Source: Porites lobata (lineage: Eukaryota > Cnidaria > Anthozoa > Scleractinia > Poritidae). Taken from it: a stretch of DNA of 64,000 bases. Every line of letters begins with the position of its first letter. Within the stretch, counting starts at the first letter, position 1. Below are positions 1 through 11,242 of the stretch, in pieces. The stretch is taken from NCBI GenBank assembly GCA_942486035.1, contig CALNXK010000037.1, positions 2,855,001 to 2,919,000 of the forward strand. Direction: 5' to 3'. The translations under genes were made by a program, and so were the position numbers. Under the pieces are notes generated by a model. The model worked only from the letters and a program-made list of their open reading frames with translations, was not told where the DNA came from and searched no databases.

Positions 1-206
1 GAATATTAATTCTCGGTGACAAACTTCAGTATTCCCACTAAAATTCACGCACTACCAAAATAAGAAGATTAAAAGTACAAAAGGACACTTTAATATGATT
101 ACAGTTACTGTACATTTTGGTTCAAGAGGATTTTTTAACCTTAAAAGGTTGATTTGCTTACACTGATTGGAATGTGTAGTGACTTTTCGGCCTTCGTTTT
201 ATAAAA

Positions 207-650
207 TACAGTCAACCCTCTTTAAGACAGACACCGGCACTATTGTAAGTGTCCGTCTTAGAGAGATGTCCATCTTATAGAGAGTCAAGAAAGAGTAGAA
301 AAGTAGTAATGAAAGGTAAGAGAGAGTCGACTGTACCAAGAGATCATATTATGATCTCTTGACTGTATCTATAAATTCATCCACTTACTGTCAATAAAAC
401 ATTTACGTTAATTATTTTGTAGTTTTAAAGCCAGTACCTTATTAACTTAATGAGTTTATTCTCCTTCCCTCTTCTATTCAATCCTAGCTATAAAGTCCAC
501 TCTCTTTTAACGGACACCTTGGTAAAACAGACACCTAGAATTGGTCCTTACTTTTCTTTTCTCCCTTTATTTGACTCTCTATAAGACAGTGGACATCTCT
601 GTAAGACGGACACTTAATTAGTGCCGTTCCCAAAGAGGAAGTTGACTGTA
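207..650. mobile_element. Tc1/mariner (pogo)-like MITE flanked by TA
   Basis: The two ends are inverted copies of each other over about 60 bp. The left end reads TACAGTCAACCCTCTTTAAG and the right end closes with GTTGACTGTA. Both then carry the GACGGACAC-type motif and a GAGATGTC block. A TA dinucleotide sits at each outer edge, as expected for a Tc1/mariner target duplication. There is no transposase ORF, so it is non-autonomous. Family name inferred from termini and TA only. Confidence 0.65.
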
Positions 651-652
651 TT

Positions 653-1272
653 TACAGCTGTTTCAAGAAAGGTTGTAGGAAAAAACGTGCACCCGACCGA
701 CGGTCGTAAGGTAATATAAGATATGATCAATACACTGTTCCTGACACTGTCTCAGTCGAACCTACTTTTGTTGCTTTCCTTTCGCACTCGCAAACATATA
801 CATCCATGCAGGAGCCCATAACCCAAAGAGAGCCAATTCCATGCGCTAGTGTTACGGCGTTTTCAAGGACCAGTTTATTTTTAGAACAGTTTTGGCGCCA
901 ATTCTGAATACCTTTTAAATTCCACAAACCAGTCAGCAAAACGTACAGACCTAACAATGATATGTTTTGCCTTTTAATAGCGTTTGGTTTTCCTTTTTTG
1001 ATATCTTGTACTTCGAACGCGTTCACAGACATGGTGGAGAATCTATTTTCGCGGGAAAAAGTGCCCTAAAATGTGTCTAAAAATAAACTGGTCCGTAAAA
1101 ACACCGTAACATAGGCCTAGTATGGGAGTTGCTCGCTCCGGGCTCCTGATCTATGGCTTCTCGTGCCATTCTTTCAAATTTCTTTGAAAAACAGTGAACT
1201 CAAAACCACCCACAATACCTTTCGGGATTGTCACGTGCACTTTTTCCGACAACCTTTCTCGAAATAGCTGTA
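653..1272. mobile_element. Inverted-repeat element (TACAGCTRTTTC ends), copy 1, interrupted by another element
   Basis: The left end (TACAGCTGTTTCAAGAAAGG) is the inverse of the right end, which closes in CCTTTCTCGAAATAGCTGTA. A second copy without the insertion lies at about 36579-36841, and aligning the two shows that 809-1148 is foreign. The only ORF (727-1032, -) spans the nested boundary and is not a gene. Confidence 0.6.
809..1148. mobile_element. Nested hAT-like MITE inside the preceding element
   Basis: The ends are CAGGAGCCCATAACC and CTCCGGGCTCCTG, an imperfect inverted repeat. The flanks ATCCATG (802-808) and ATCTATG (1149-1155) look like a 7-bp target duplication with one change. 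A related sequence lies at about 29707-29943. No coding capacity. Confidence 0.5.
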
Positions 1273-1964
1273 TTTTGTAACTTTTAATTTTCATTCCTTC
1301 TAACCTTGATTTTTTTTCTTGACACTACGTTTTCCATAAAAAAATGTAAGATTTCCACAGACCTCTACATAAAGCCAACTGACACCCATCAATACCTCCC
1401 GAGTTCATCTTGTCATCCATAGTAACTACACAAAAAGATCCATCCCCTATAGCCTTGGACAGGTCAGTACGCCCTCATCGCATCTGCCTATACGATACTA
1501 CATTCAAAAAACACTGTGTGAACTAAGCGAACAATTACAAAACTACAAGCAATCACAAGTACAACGCGAAATCACCAAAGCACAACGTGTTCCACACTTT
1601 CTCAGCTGACAAGACTAAGCCGCCCTTACAACCCAGCCACTTACAACAAAAACGTAGCCATGGCATCCCATTCGTAGTAACCTACAATCCAGCTTCTCCA
1701 TACCTTAACATGACCATCACGAAACACCTGCCCATACATCAATCTTCTTTAATCATCACAGGAACACGAGTTAGCTTATATTCTCTATGTAATTCACATG
1801 GAAATTTCAATAGCTTAATTCATACTATAATTCGTATTTTACGACAGCTGGTACTGTTTGTAAAATATTTCTTTTCTTCCTTCCCTTTCTTTGAATTTGT
1901 GTGTTTCTTCCCCCGCCTCGATTTAACCTGCGAACAAGCTCTCAATTTGGGGGATATCGTGAAA

Positions 1965-2140
1965 AGTAGACTCGCCAGAGGTACGCGAGAGGAGACACGA
2001 AAGCGGGTAGAGAGGGTGGAGAAAGGAGATTTCTCCTTTCCTCGGTCCCTCGCGGCTTCGCCGCTCGCTCGCGCGTTCTCTCGCGGCTCGCTTCGCTCGC
2101 CCAAATAGGAGAGCTTGCTCGCAGGCTAGCCTCGATTAGG
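1965..2140. repeat. GC-rich dispersed repeat (AGGAGAGCTTGCTCGCAGGCTA end)
   Basis: A GC-rich stretch with GCGGCT/CGCTCG runs ends in CCCAAATAGGAGAGCTTGCT and GCAGGCTA. The same terminal motif recurs at 37459-37564 and, as an inverted pair, at 54550-55175. It lies in the insertion that splits the Penelope-like fragment. The overlapping ORFs at 1587-2385 are fortuitous. Confidence 0.5.
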
Positions 2141-2474
2141 CTCTTTTTTACGCAGGTGGAAGCTCTCGTGAGATTGTAAATTGTATGTATGAATGAATGT
2201 ATAAGTTGAAAATATGCTGCAAAGACTGAGCCTTTTCTGAACGTCCCTTTATCGCATACAGACGCCCACGAAACCAGCGTGACCTCCTTGTTAAGGCCAA
2301 GCTGAAACAAACAAAAACACCAACTTCCAACCACACCTTTCATAAAGAAATGCAACTCCATCAGATGCAAAACCTGTCCGTTCATTTAAGATGGTGTATC
2401 ATCATGTACATTGTTCAAAAACACTGGCCAAACTCACTTCATCAAGCAGACGATCGGGCATGGGCATCTAAAAA

Positions 2475-2834
2475 CAGGGGCACCCAACGACAATTTTCGG
2501 AAAATTATCTGTTTGGAAGACGATTTGAGGTCTAGAATTTTCGGATCATTTTCTGAAAAATTTCTTGCTTGCCTGCCTCTCCTAGGATTTTCGAACTTTG
2601 CCCTAAAAAGGTCACCTAGAATTTTCGGGAGCCTTTTTTCTGGCTGAAATTTTCGAAAATGTAAATTTTGATCCCTATAATTTTCGGATCACTACACTTT
2701 CAGCAGGGAAATCCGAACAGATGAAAAATTTTTAGGGGATAAAAATAAGCCTTCATCTACCGTTTAAATACTAAAGTACGTTGAACAATGCTACGTTATG
2801 TGGTTTTGAACTATATTCTCGTTGGGTGCCCCTG
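2475..2834. mobile_element. hAT-like MITE with CAGGGGCACCCAACG ends, copy 1
   Basis: The element starts CAGGGGCACCCAACGA and ends TCGTTGGGTGCCCCTG. It is flanked by a 6-bp direct repeat, TAAAAA (2469-2474 and 2835-2840). A second copy at 19382-19789 in the opposite orientation has the same ends and its own 6-bp duplication. It interrupts the Penelope-like ORF between the Cys linker and the GIY-YIG core. The interior is AT-rich with repeated AATTTTCGG words and no ORF of interest. Confidence 0.75.
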
Positions 2835-3383
2835 TAAAAATCTCATTCATATGATACAATATCGCAAGTGTAAAAGCACCCTAAACACACCAGCGGAATA
2901 CATCGGACAGCTGACTGAACGAGCCTTAAGAGACAGATTTGGAGAACACCGCAGAGCGATACAAAACAGCACTTCAATCAAACGGACACAAAATTACAGA
3001 CATCGAAGTTATCCCACTTGAACTTTTCAACGCCTCTGAAAAGAGAATCCATACGTAGAGTCACGAACGTTTTTACATTGAAAAGACACAAACTATGCAG
3101 CCACAAGGAATAAACAGAGAGGACGACCCTTAAATCATTTATTTACTTATTGACTTCATTATTATCATATAACTGTTTTAATTTATTTATTATTGTTATT
3201 ATTACTAATTTATTAATTTATTTTTATTTTTGACTTACTTTTATTTAATTTTATTTAGTTAACAATTTTTAATAATTATAATAATTATTAAACATTGGCC
3301 CATTTAGTTTTTGAATATTACCCTGTATTAAATTTCCAACTGCTAAGACGGCTTGTCCGTCTGAAATATCTGGAAACCTCAAG

Positions 3384-4818
3384 CACAGGCGGCCCAAACT
3401 CACGTTGCGAGGGAAGGGTGTAATGTAATTTACATAACATATGTGACGCGCGCCGGTGTCGCGTTGCAGGCGACCGTTGAAAATATAAGAGACTTTGTAT
3501 GGGAAATATATCACTGAGATCTGCGAACGCCAAATAACGCTAAACCTTACTTTTTCTTAAATGAAATGAATAAAAAAGTCTTACCTGCAATCTATTCCGC
3601 TGCGGTTTGGTGTCTGTTTGTCGTTTTACTGTTTTTTTGGCTTTATTGCGTAACCACTGTTACTCCTTTCATAGAACGAAGTGAAGGCTGGTCACTTCCA
3701 TCTGTAGGGGTCCTGGACCAGTCGCAAAAAAAATGCCGTTTTTTTCGCCGAAATTCAAATCCGCTGCAAATTTTTCAGCTCCAGCCCAAGAAGGAAACCT
3801 CTTCTTCCTCTCTGAGAGATCGGCTCGAAAAAAAATCCATAATTTCCCCATCAAATCGAGCCATTTGTGCCGGACTTCGAGGCAAGTCTGGCTTTCGTGC
3901 AGTGCCTGTGACCACTGTCGCGCTTACCAAGGTTTCCAATTTCAAATGCAAATTAGTTGCTAGGGTGACAATTAGCACTTACGCGACGGGTGTAAGGGCA
4001 GAAATGACCCGTTAACTAGGCTCCTCGCCCCACCACGCCAAGGGAGTAATATGACGCTCGCGCTATGTGAGGGATCGCGTGTCCAGGTAGGCAACGAAAG
4101 GATCATAATAACGGGAGTATGTTTCAGCGAGATGATGAATGGAGTGTATTATTCGATGCACAACACCAAGCTTTGAATAGGTTATTCCTTTTTCTATTAG
4201 TGAGGAATCATTCCGTCGAAAAAATCCAAAGGGAATACCATGCCTAGATTTCTTGAAGGGAATTACATCGGTATCGTCACCAGATCTCAACCTCTTCAAA
4301 GTAGATAGCATAATGGAATATAAGAAAAACTACATTTTCCGTTGTAAACTCTTGTTATCAACCGTTACATGTACCGCAATTCGAAAATAGAATCGTTGCC
4401 TACCTGGCCTTCTTGGGCTGGAGCAGAAAAATTTGCAGCGGATTTGAATTTCGGCGAAAAAAACGGCATTTTTTTAGCGACTGGTCCAGGACCCCGACAG
4501 ATGGAAGTGACCAGCCTTCACTTCGTTCTATGAAAGGAGTAACAGTGGTTACGCAATAAAGCCAAAAAAACAGTAAAACGACAAACAGACACCAAACCGC
4601 AGCGGAATAGATTGCAGGTAAGACTTTTTTATTCATTTCATTTAAGAAAAAGTAAGGTTTAGCGTTATTTGGCGTTCGCAGATCTCAGTGACATATTTCC
4701 CATACAAAGTCTCTTATATTTTCAACGGTCGCCTGTAACACGACACCGGCGCGCGTCACATATGTTATGTAAATTACATTACACCCTTCCCTCGCAACGT
4801 GAGTTTGGGCCGCCTGTG
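3384..4818. mobile_element. Foldback transposon 1, about 415-bp inverted arms, 7-bp target duplication
   Basis: The left arm (3384-about 3800) and right arm (about 4406-4818) are near-identical inverted copies. Each begins from the outside with CACAGGCGGCCCAAACTCAC. CCTCAAG lies immediately outside both ends (3377-3383 and 4819-4825), a 7-bp target site duplication. The mirrored ORFs at 3566-4015 and 4400-4636 are arm sequence, not genes. The roughly 600-bp core contains an inner short inverted repeat (about 4082-4097 versus 4393-4408) and an 82-codon open frame on the minus strand. No transposase is seen. The superfamily is unassigned. Confidence 0.8.
4063..4311 (-). other. 82-codon open frame inside foldback element 1, possibly captured sequence
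   Basis: This minus-strand frame lies in the unique core of the foldback element, outside the inverted arms. It begins MLSTLKRLRSGDDTDVIPF and is rich in charged residues, with no low-complexity bias. Inverted-repeat elements often carry captured host exons, so it could be a gene fragment. It could equally be chance. I do not recognise the protein. Confidence 0.3.
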
Positions 4819-5022
4819 CCTCAAGTCGCTTTTTATCTCTACTGTTTTGTTATCAATGTTGATATTTTTGTCGTGGATAAAAGTCATAAAACAGCAGGAT
4901 TTGGTTGTCATCATTTTAAATTCTTTTTGCCTGGAATGTAGTGATTTGATGTTTCATACAAAATAGAGAAAATTACTCGAGGAAATGCTTTTGAACAGAA
5001 GAATAAGGAAACCAGATTTGAA

Positions 5023-5547
5023 CACAGGCGGCCCAAGCTCATTTCATGAACGCGGACGTGACTCTTGCTTGCGAGCGGTGTTGTGTTACAAACGGTTATT
5101 TACAAAGGTTTGTATGGGATGCAAACGGTTTTTCTTAAAAGAGATAAAAAATGTTATGTTTTTAAATAAAATCGACGTACCTTATTGCCTTGTTGTATTC
5201 TTTGTTGTTTGCCCGCGTCTCAGGCCGTTTTGAAGCGTTTTCGGCGAGTTAGCGCTATTTTGGTGTCCCACTGCTAAAAGAAAGTCTTTCTTTTAGCAGT
5301 GGGACACCAAAATAGCGCTAACTCGCCGAAAACGCTTCAAAACGGCCTGAGACGCGGGCAAACAACAAAGAATACAACAAGGCAATAAGGTACGTCGATT
5401 TTATTTAAAAACATAACATTTTTTATCTCTTTTAAGAAAAACCGTTTGCATCCCATACAAACCTTTGTAAATAACCGTTTGTAACACAACACCGCTCGCA
5501 AGCAAGAGTCACGTCCGCGTTCATGAAATGAGCTTGGGCCGCCTGTG
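5023..5547. mobile_element. Foldback transposon 2, a 525-bp palindrome with 7-bp target duplication
   Basis: The element is one inverted repeat from end to end, with arms of about 262 bp meeting at a single base (5285, AAAGAAAGTCTTTCTTT). No mismatch was found where the arms were compared, and mirrored frames at 4985-5233 and 5337-5570 translate identically over the arms. The termini match foldback element 1 (CACAGGCGGCCCAA then RCTC). ATTTGAA flanks both ends (5016-5022 and 5548-5554), a 7-bp duplication. There is no coding content. Confidence 0.85.
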
Positions 5548-5554
5548 ATTTGAA

Positions 5555-7165
5555 CAGGATTTTCGAACAACTGCCATTATGGCTCTTGTCTCAGTCTCCC
5601 AAAGCTCACACGGCCCTCGATTTGAGGGAACCTGGGTAAGGGTTTGCGCGAGCATTGACTGATGGGATTTTCTTAGCGATAGAGGGGAACGCAAGAGTGG
5701 AAGAGTTTTTTCTGGTGAGTTTTAGCTTAGTTTGTCGTAATCAGCATGCTTCCAGAGGAGAAGGAAATCAAGCAGTTCACTTGACCTGTATGGTAGGTTC
5801 TCTATCTTTTTGTATCTTTATGTGGGCATTTTTATGGCCTCCTCTGTCTTGGAAGACGAAGATTTTAACAGATTATTGACAGCTGCTCGATCACAATCAA
5901 AATGAAAGCGAATTGATCCATATTTTTCTCTTAGTAAGTGCTTGCACTGTACAATTCAGTTGGTTAAACCCAATTTGTTTTATGGCTGCTGTTTCTGAGA
6001 ATCAGTATGGGGAAAAACATACTTGGGGAGCAAAACGGCCAAAAAACATACCCTTTGGTTTTGGGGGTAGATCCCCCAGGGGACCTCCCTTGTTTCAAGC
6101 ACCTCTCCGTCCTGTGGGCAGTGACTGTTTGTACGGGACCGTACACCGACTTGTATTTGCTATTCATATCGGATTGAAATTTCTAAGTGTTTTGAAATGT
6201 CTGCTCAACAAATGTTCATAAAAGTGTAAGTCTCTTCAATTTTTAAGGACAAAAAATTCAGTGACAATTTTTAAGGAAAAATTTATGTGGCAAGATTGAG
6301 AATTGAATACGGGTGTAGCATCCACAGTCTGCTACCTAAAACACTATACCACTGTGCGTTGGCTGCTGAGAAGTGCTTTGATTGAGTTAGGACACAGTGC
6401 GAGCCAGCGAGCCATGCGAGCCATGTGAAAGAAAAATAGAAAAAAATAGAAAAAGCAGCAATACGGAAAAGAAAAAAAAATAACCAAAAGCTAACTGTTG
6501 TAAATAACGCCAAAAAGCGCTTACCCTAATCTGTAAAAATAGTTTTTAACCTCAAGCAATTATAGTCAGAATCCCGTATGAAATGCAAATACAAGTCGAT
6601 GTATTGGTCCCGCACAATAGCCACTAGGATTCTGGGTCCCATACGAATAGCCACTGAACTCTTTCTTTACCTGTCCTACATCTGCTTTATTTCTATTCAA
6701 CACTTTCTTAAACACTTTGACCACTTTTGCATAAAAAAGAATACCTGTTCCCTTAACCCCTCACTCCCTTGAAATCTTGGTGTGCTGGATACTTTCGGTA
6801 AATATTTTTCACTTCAGAAACCCCCATCCCCTTGAAATTTACAATGACCCTGGGGGGCGGGGTGGGTATGCATCTTAAATGGTACAACATTATTGGCCAA
6901 TTTATGGACAGAAGGGCATATCAAGCATTACTGATTGGGACTTTACAGGCAAGAAAATTAAAATGCCTCTGCAAAAGAAGGCTATGACCAGATTTAAGTT
7001 GTCTTGATATCTTGATAAGAAAGTCTTAAGAATCCCCTACTTACACTTTGCGCTCCTGTTAACTGGTAACTAAGTTGCACTGCAATCAAACACACCATTA
7101 ATTTTTGGAATCACAAGATTAAAAAGTTATGCCCTCACAGTGAGCCACAGGAGATTAAGGTGGAG
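5555..7165. other. Intergenic region upstream of HACD3
   Basis: No gene was recognised. The frames at 5655-5879 and 5913-6221 have no family resemblance. A short inverted GGGGGTAGATCCCCC-type motif lies near 6062-6077, a tRNA-like SINE candidate at about 6290-6420, and a G-rich run near 6850. The rest is ordinary AT-rich sequence. Confidence 0.5.
6290..6420 (-). repeat. Possible tRNA-derived SINE head
   Basis: On the minus strand an A-box-like block (AGTGGTATAGTGTTTTAGG) is followed about 35 bp later by a degenerate B-box-like block (GTATTCAATTCTC). Spacing fits a Pol III type-2 promoter. The cloverleaf arms do not pair well, so this is at best a decayed tRNA-derived SINE. Confidence 0.3.
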
Positions 7166-7173
7166 TATATAAG
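7166..7173 (+). promoter_or_regulatory. Candidate TATA box of HACD3
   Basis: TATATAAG lies 264 bp upstream of the HACD3 ATG. Initiation would be expected about 30 bp downstream, giving a 5' UTR of roughly 240 nt if unspliced. Position and sequence only. Confidence 0.4.
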
Positions 7174-7436
7174 AGGGAGAGCTTGCGACAGTCACTGAAA
7201 GAAATTTCCTTTCCCCTTGGCCCAGTTAAATTTAAATACGATTTGTGGAGAAAATGAGAACCCTTTTTAAACGTGACTAGCTCGGGTCTCACAGTCTGTT
7301 TGTGTTATGCGGGACTTATTGTTGAAGCCCACAAAGAAAGATGATATTTTTGGAACTTAGAAACTTCTTAAGCTTAAAATCTTTTTGTAAATTCATAAAC
7401 TCAGGTTCTCATACACCATAGACTGGAAGGTTTAAG

Positions 7437-9802
7437 ATGGCAACAGTATTTAAGCCAATCATTCGCTGGGCGCAAAATAAAGAGTGGCTTTTTTTAACCC
7501 TGGAGCTTACTGATGTGCAATACCCAGCCATTGAGTTAACAAGTACACGCCTAGTCTTTCAAGGGTTTGGCCATGGCGCCAGAGGAGAGCAACAGTATCA
7601 TGTCGACATAAATTTCTACAAGCCTGTGGATGTTTCAGCGAGTACTCACAAAGTGTTGGACCGCCATGTGAAGTTTTCCATTGCTAAGGTATCTGGCGAG
7701 CAGGAATTTTGGCCTGGCCTTTTGGGTGATGAACAGAAGCCTGCATGGTTAAAGATTGATTTTGATAGATGGCAAAGTGAAGATGCATCCGATACTGACC
7801 AGGAGGAACTACAAAATCAAGCTGAAGTGGAGAGATTTATGGCAGCAAGTGATGCAAGGGAATTGGAGCTAGAAGATGCAATAGATGGAACCAAAGAAGA
7901 AGTCTTAAGATTTGTTCGAGTATTTTATTTGATTATATACAATCTCATGCAAGCTGGCTTATTTCTGTACATTGTCTTCGTTCTTTTGTCAAGATTATTT
8001 TTTCATGGAACTGATGCTTTTGCTGATGCTTATGATGCAGTGAGTGATGTTCTAGCCTCCTGTCAATTGGCAGCCATCTTGGAAGTTATTAATCCTATAT
8101 TGGGCATTGTAAAAACTGGCGTAGTGGCTCCTTTTATGCAAGTCTTTGGTAGAAACATGGTTCTTTTTCTTGTAGTGGTTGCACACAAAGAGCTTCATCA
8201 ACAAGCTGTTGTTTACGGCCTCTTCCTGGTCTGGTCTCTTATTGAAGTTGCCAGGTACCCATTTTATGCTTCCCAGGTCATCAACAAGAGAATTGAACCT
8301 CTGATTTGGCTGAGATACACCATGTGGATTCCTCTTTACCCTCTTGGTATCTTCTTTGAAGGTAATGATATTAAGGAATACAGTCAAATCTCTTGTAAGT
8401 TGAATCAGAAAAATTGTCAACGTTAGAGAGGTGTTCATTAAGGAAGGCTAATATTGCAGAGTTTGCATGCTGCTGTGATCATGACTAAGTGTTTGCTCAC
8501 GTAGTTTTGTGTTAGGATGTCAGGGTCAGTGCGGGTTTTGGAGAATACTGTATACCAGTCTACACTGTAGGGTTTCTTAAATTTCATCGTGAGGTACATG
8601 GTATCTTTCACCTAAAAACAAAATCAATGTTGTTCTTTTACATTTTCTTTAGGTTTGGAGAGTGTCCAGTTAATTCTTTCAAGTGGGGGCTCATATAGAC
8701 TATCTGAGGGTTACCAAGACCACATGCTAATTTTTTTTGTTATATTTAACGTAATACTTATATGTCATCTGTCGGGTCAGGAAACCTTTTTTGTCCAGTC
8801 ATTGACCCAAGACCCCTCTCTTATCTGTAACACTGTTTGGACACATTGAGAAAAATCAGGGTAAATTTTGAGTATATTGTTTAGATTATTTTAGTAACCC
8901 TGGCTGACCCTGAAAGATTGGACTGTAACTTGAATATCATAGGAGTAAGGGGTTCTTGGCTATTTTTTTTAAATATTATTATTGAAATAAAATTGTGATG
9001 GGAACTTTAGAGATACAGCACTAAGATTATCCAAATTAAGGTCAACCATTCAACTCACTCAAAAAAAGTTATCAAAATAATAATTCTGTCTTACATTGAA
9101 ATACTAACACTAATATTTTAATGGTAATTTTTTTAAATAAACACAGTACAAAAGGTTTGTAATGGTTTTTGCTATATTTTGAAAATCTTTCAATGATATC
9201 CATAAGTCTTAAAGGAAACAAAATGATCAATACAAAAATATAGGTTATTTAAATAATAAATTAATAAAATGTATGGAATCTTTGGATTGCTATAATTTTA
9301 AGTTAACACAGACTTTAAAGTCAGTGTAATTTACATTTTTAGTCATATTTACTTAAACAATAGAACCCCAATTTCTTGAACTTTTAGCTTTCCAAAATTC
9401 CAGGATAACATGAACCAAACTTAACTTCCATTAGCAGTTAGTTACAGTACTGTGATTTTATCCCTTGATTTTTCAAACCTCCCAATAACTCGAACCAATC
9501 TTTTTTTACCAAGGTGGTTAAAAAAAAATCAGGATTCCAAGTTTGTGGGTATTCTTTCTCTGCTTGATTCTTTTCCATTGAAATTTTTAACAGGTACACT
9601 GGTTTGGAGAGCTATTCCTTTGCTGGAAAAATCAGAAAGATTTTCTATCAGGCTGCCAAATGCCTTTAACTTCAGCTTCAGTTTTGCATGGTTCCTCAGA
9701 GTTTACCTTGTACTCCTCATTGCTGGAGGATGGTACATGATGAAACACATGTATATTTTGCGGTGCCGCAGATATGGCAGAAGAAAAAGAAAGATAAGAT
9801 AA
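7437..9802 (+). CDS. HACD3: Very-long-chain 3-hydroxyacyl-CoA dehydratase 3 (HACD3/PTPLAD1-type), two exons
   Basis: The predicted enzyme removes water from 3-hydroxyacyl-CoA in the third step of very-long-chain fatty-acid elongation, in the ER membrane. Exon 1 is 7437-8361, with donor G|GTAATG. Exon 2 is 9594-9802, with acceptor TTTTTAACAG. Splicing completes a Gly codon and gives 377 residues; human HACD3 has 362. Residues 1 to about 110 form the p23/CS-like domain that marks HACD3, starting MATVFKPIIRWAQNKEW. An acidic linker follows, then about six membrane segments from residue 150. The catalytic pair is visible as YPLGIFFE (Tyr301, Glu308), with Glu308 ending exon 1. The C-terminus is basic (CRRYGRRKRKIR), as in relatives. 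Reading through the exon 1 donor would add 21 unrelated codons. The Met is the first in frame and matches the family start. Confidence 0.95.
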
Positions 9803-10304
9803 ACAGAGGACACTGTTTCTGTAGATAATACCAGAGGAATGTAGGATTGATGGACCTAATTTGCTTCACTCTTTGTTGTCCTTTTGGAGTCAGGAGATGA
9901 TGTGATTTTGTCAAAATATTTGACCCTTTGTTTTGCATCAGTTTGTCTGTCTGTGAAAAAGAACACTTGTATTTTCAAAAAGAAAAGAAGAAAGCAAGTT
10001 AGGTCTATTTTGTATCTTGGTCAGAACAGTCACTTGAACTGTAATAATATTACGGCTGTAGTTATGGGTTTCAAGTTTCTTTTTGCCAATGAGATTCAAT
10101 GGAAGAAAATAATTTCTGATGTGTAGATGAAAAATATGTGTTCAAGTATAATTTATTGTGTTTAATTTATTGTAATACAATGGTGAATTTTAAATGAGAG
10201 TGCATCATTGTGGCTGTTTGTCTTAAACTGATTCATCTAATGCAGAATTTTCCAATTAAGAAGATAGGCCTGACTCATTTTTGTACACTGAACAGCAGTG
10301 AATA

Positions 10305-10310
10305 AATAAA
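10305..10310 (+). terminator. HACD3 polyadenylation signal
   Basis: AATAAA about 500 bp after the HACD3 stop codon, within AATAAATAAAG, giving a plausible 3' UTR. Confidence 0.5.
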
Positions 10311-11242
10311 GTATTCTTTTGAATGAAGGTTGATAGTATAATGATGTTGTTGATAATATTATTGCTTGGGGGTTGGGCTTACATTTTATACCATAAACTG
10401 CCGCTTAAATGCCACCGGCCCTTCCAGTTAGCTTGTCTTATGAAATGATTTGGATTCATAATGATATTTTGACTATGAGTACAGGATTTGATTTACAGTT
10501 TTTTCGTGTATTGTCAATAAATAGACACCCTGGAATTCTTCATTGTACTTTTTTCACCAAAAAAGTTAGCACTGTTATCATTATTGAAGGAGGTTAAGAC
10601 CTCTCCCGATTGTAAAGTGCTAAAACTTCTAACATTTGATGACTAGTCCCAGCCACTTCAACACTCCCGTGAAATCATAGTAAGATGATGACTGCTACCA
10701 AGTTTTCCCGCCAAAATGACACTGCCTCACGTGTGAGCACTACTATTAGTAATATTGAGAATATCTTGAACTCGTAGTCGTTCTCGTCTTAGAATCTAAA
10801 GGTCTCTAACAGTTCACATTGCACTGCTAATTTGATCAAATTTCAGCCTGGAAGTCTTATATCTACAGGTTTTTCTCTGTAGGTTTTTCCTGTACTGGTA
10901 TTATAAGAATATAGTTTAATAATATTGTAATACTAAGTTGTACTTCCTTTTATTTAACAGTGCATCCAAGTAATTGACTGTTAATGACAGGATCAGCAGA
11001 AGAACAAAGCTGTTTGGTTGATTCCTTGAAGACAGCAGCAGTTAATAACATTGCATATAATAATACAAGTTGGTGTTAATTTTGAGTTACATCCTAACTT
11101 GGAAATAATTAGTTTGATAAGCAAACTGAAACATTTTGTACTCATTTCCTGAGATGAGGAGCTACAAGCTCCAAAATGAACAGTGCAGCGGACAACAACA
11201 ATGACATGTAAATTGATTGGATGCTGAATGTTGAAAGAGGGA
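10311..11242. other. Spacer between convergent HACD3 and profilin-like genes
   Basis: Nothing beyond ordinary AT-rich sequence is seen. The short open frames here (for example 10409-10597 and 10993-11259) show no family resemblance. Confidence 0.5.

Larger units (their letters stand above)
1436..3135 (+). pseudogene. Penelope-like retroelement fragment (RT C-terminus plus GIY-YIG), broken
   Basis: Pieces of one Penelope-like polyprotein occur in order on the + strand. At about 1525-1757 there is RT-tail sequence including PFVVTYNPASPYL. At about 2225-2310 there is PFIAYRRPRN followed by RDLLVKAKL. At about 2350-2474 there is a Cys-rich linker (CNSIRCKTCPF). At about 2841-3135 there is the GIY-YIG nuclease core (YIGQLTERALRDRFGEHRRA) and its tail. 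In life such elements encode a reverse transcriptase fused to a GIY-YIG endonuclease. Here it is dead: frameshifts, stops, an insertion at about 1757-2224 and a MITE at 2475-2834 separate the parts. The N-terminal RT motifs are absent from the window. Assignment rests on recognised motif order. Confidence 0.7.

Noticed and set aside
1587..2108. 173-codon open frame on +
   Set aside because: It starts in Penelope-like RT-tail sequence and runs into a GC-rich dispersed repeat; a chimera of repeats, not a gene.
3566..4015. 149-codon open frame starting MNKKVLPAIYSAAV, with a mirror copy at 4400-4636
   Set aside because: The frame lies in the inverted arms of a foldback transposon, which explains the mirror; its hydrophobic look is composition.
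7437..8426. HACD3 as a single-exon 329-residue protein
   Set aside because: The last 21 codons lie past a GT donor and match nothing; joining to 9594 restores the family C-terminus.
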